Notes under the pieces: generated by a model
Databases searched by the model: none
Seen by the model: the letters and a program-made list of their open reading frames with translations, nothing else
Told to the model about the DNA's origin: nothing
Part shown: piece by piece, positions 63,666 to 64,000 of the stretch
Position numbering within the stretch: position 1 is the first letter of the stretch
Layout: every line of letters starts with the position of its first letter
Program-made: the position numbers and the translations under genes
Source of the DNA: Pseudomonas viridiflava
GTDB taxonomy: Bacteria > Pseudomonadota > Gammaproteobacteria > Pseudomonadales > Pseudomonadaceae
NCBI RefSeq assembly: GCF_900601905.1
Contig: NZ_UWFA01000416.1
Coordinates: 62,001 to 126,000 of the forward strand
DNA length: 64,000 nt
Direction: 5' to 3'

Positions 63666-64000
63666 ATGACCTCCAAGACTGCATCGCTATCGATCCCGCT
63701 GGAAAAGGCTCACGTCGGCCGTCGCCGGTTCGTCATTCTGACGCTGATCTTCATCGTGACCGTGCTCAACTACGCCGACCGGGCCACCATGTCCATCGCC
63801 GGGACCGGCGTGGTCAAGGACCTGGGCCTGGACCCGATCATGCTGGGCATGATCTTTTCTGCTTTTGCCTGGGCTTACGCGCTGGGGCAGATCCCCGGCG
63901 GCTGGTTGCTGGACAAGTTCGGCGCACGCCGGGTCTATGGCTGTAGCCTGTTTCTCTGGTCGCTGTTCACCATGATGCAAGGCACCGTGGGCTGGATCGG
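63666..64000 (+). CDS. MFS sugar-acid transporter (partial)
   Basis: The frame opens at the ATG at 63666 and runs off the window. The 111 visible residues include FIVTVLNYADRATMSIAGTG (ACS-family Asn-Tyr-Ala-Asp-Arg) and GMIFSAFAWAYALGQIPGGW. This is the anion:cation symporter branch that carries glucarate, galactonate or similar sugar acids, which fits the preceding dehydrogenase. Confidence 0.88.
   Translation, partial: MTSKTASLSIPLEKAHVGRRRFVILTLIFIVTVLNYADRATMSIAGTGVVKDLGLDPIMLGMIFSAFAWAYALGQIPGGWLLDKFGARRVYGCSLFLWSLFTMMQGTVGWI

Overview
The window reads as chromosomal DNA of a fluorescent-group Pseudomonas. The core segments are GC-rich, there is a Pseudomonas-type REP palindrome near 2.5 kb, and most gene families are ordinary for that genus (GlxA-type AraC regulator, several LysR regulators, DUF72, DUF1264 and YciE-type proteins, an ArsN1-containing ars operon). 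No rRNA, tRNA or CRISPR array was seen.

From 0.2 to 2.5 kb lies a tandem pair of paralogous helical proteins that resemble subunits of a two-component alpha-helical pore-forming toxin. From 3.1 to 21.3 kb lies a large locus that I read as one functional unit. It holds an APS kinase (PAPS synthesis), a broken sulfotransferase, a GNAT acetyltransferase, three paralogous phage-tail-collar (Mdp-like) proteins, a TolC-type outer-membrane protein, two HlyD-type adaptors, an intact PAPS-dependent sulfotransferase, a 2247-residue DUF4347 exoprotein, and a site-2-protease-like membrane protein fused to a lipoyl/HlyD domain. There is no ABC ATPase. The gene set parallels the Xanthomonas rax system (RaxP APS kinase, RaxST sulfotransferase, RaxA adaptor, RaxC TolC), with the M50 membrane protein standing where the ABC exporter would be. 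Sulfation coupled to secretion is an inference.

From 21.3 to 28.7 kb is a decayed island: an integrase pseudogene, a transposase fragment, a HAD pseudogene, small orphan genes and an intact 428-residue tyrosine recombinase. An AT-rich block at 28.4-28.6 kb carries a perfect 14-bp-stem hairpin and repeated copies of a 16-bp motif.

From 28.9 to 32.2 kb and again from 47.4 kb the original chromosome continues. An APC permease gene is split in two by a 15,169-bp transposon (32189-47357). The transposon has TG...CA ends, a 5-bp target duplication (CCTTG) and four 23-bp-spaced repeats at each end. Deleting the element plus one target-site copy restores an exact 447-codon reading frame. The only transposase is an IS21-type IstA/IstB pair, with a second, 19-bp-period repeat array just downstream of istB. 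Cargo is a SEC-C protein, a Gabija-type defence pair (GajA/GajB), an unknown 359-residue protein, a small DNA-binding protein, an orphan MbcA/ParS-type antitoxin and a complete arsenic operon (arsR-arsB-arsC-arsH-arsN1).

From 47.8 to 64 kb is ordinary metabolic and regulatory DNA: an MDR dehydrogenase, an SDR with a divergent LysR regulator, a GST with a divergent TetR regulator and two candidate TetR operators, GlxA-type regulator with a divergent isochorismatase-family hydrolase, a DUF1264 lipoprotein, MerR plus CMD-family protein, an ABC exporter, a metallo-beta-lactamase-fold hydrolase, a YciE-type ferritin-like protein, MFS transporters, a VOC protein, LysR and a 2-hydroxyacid dehydrogenase.
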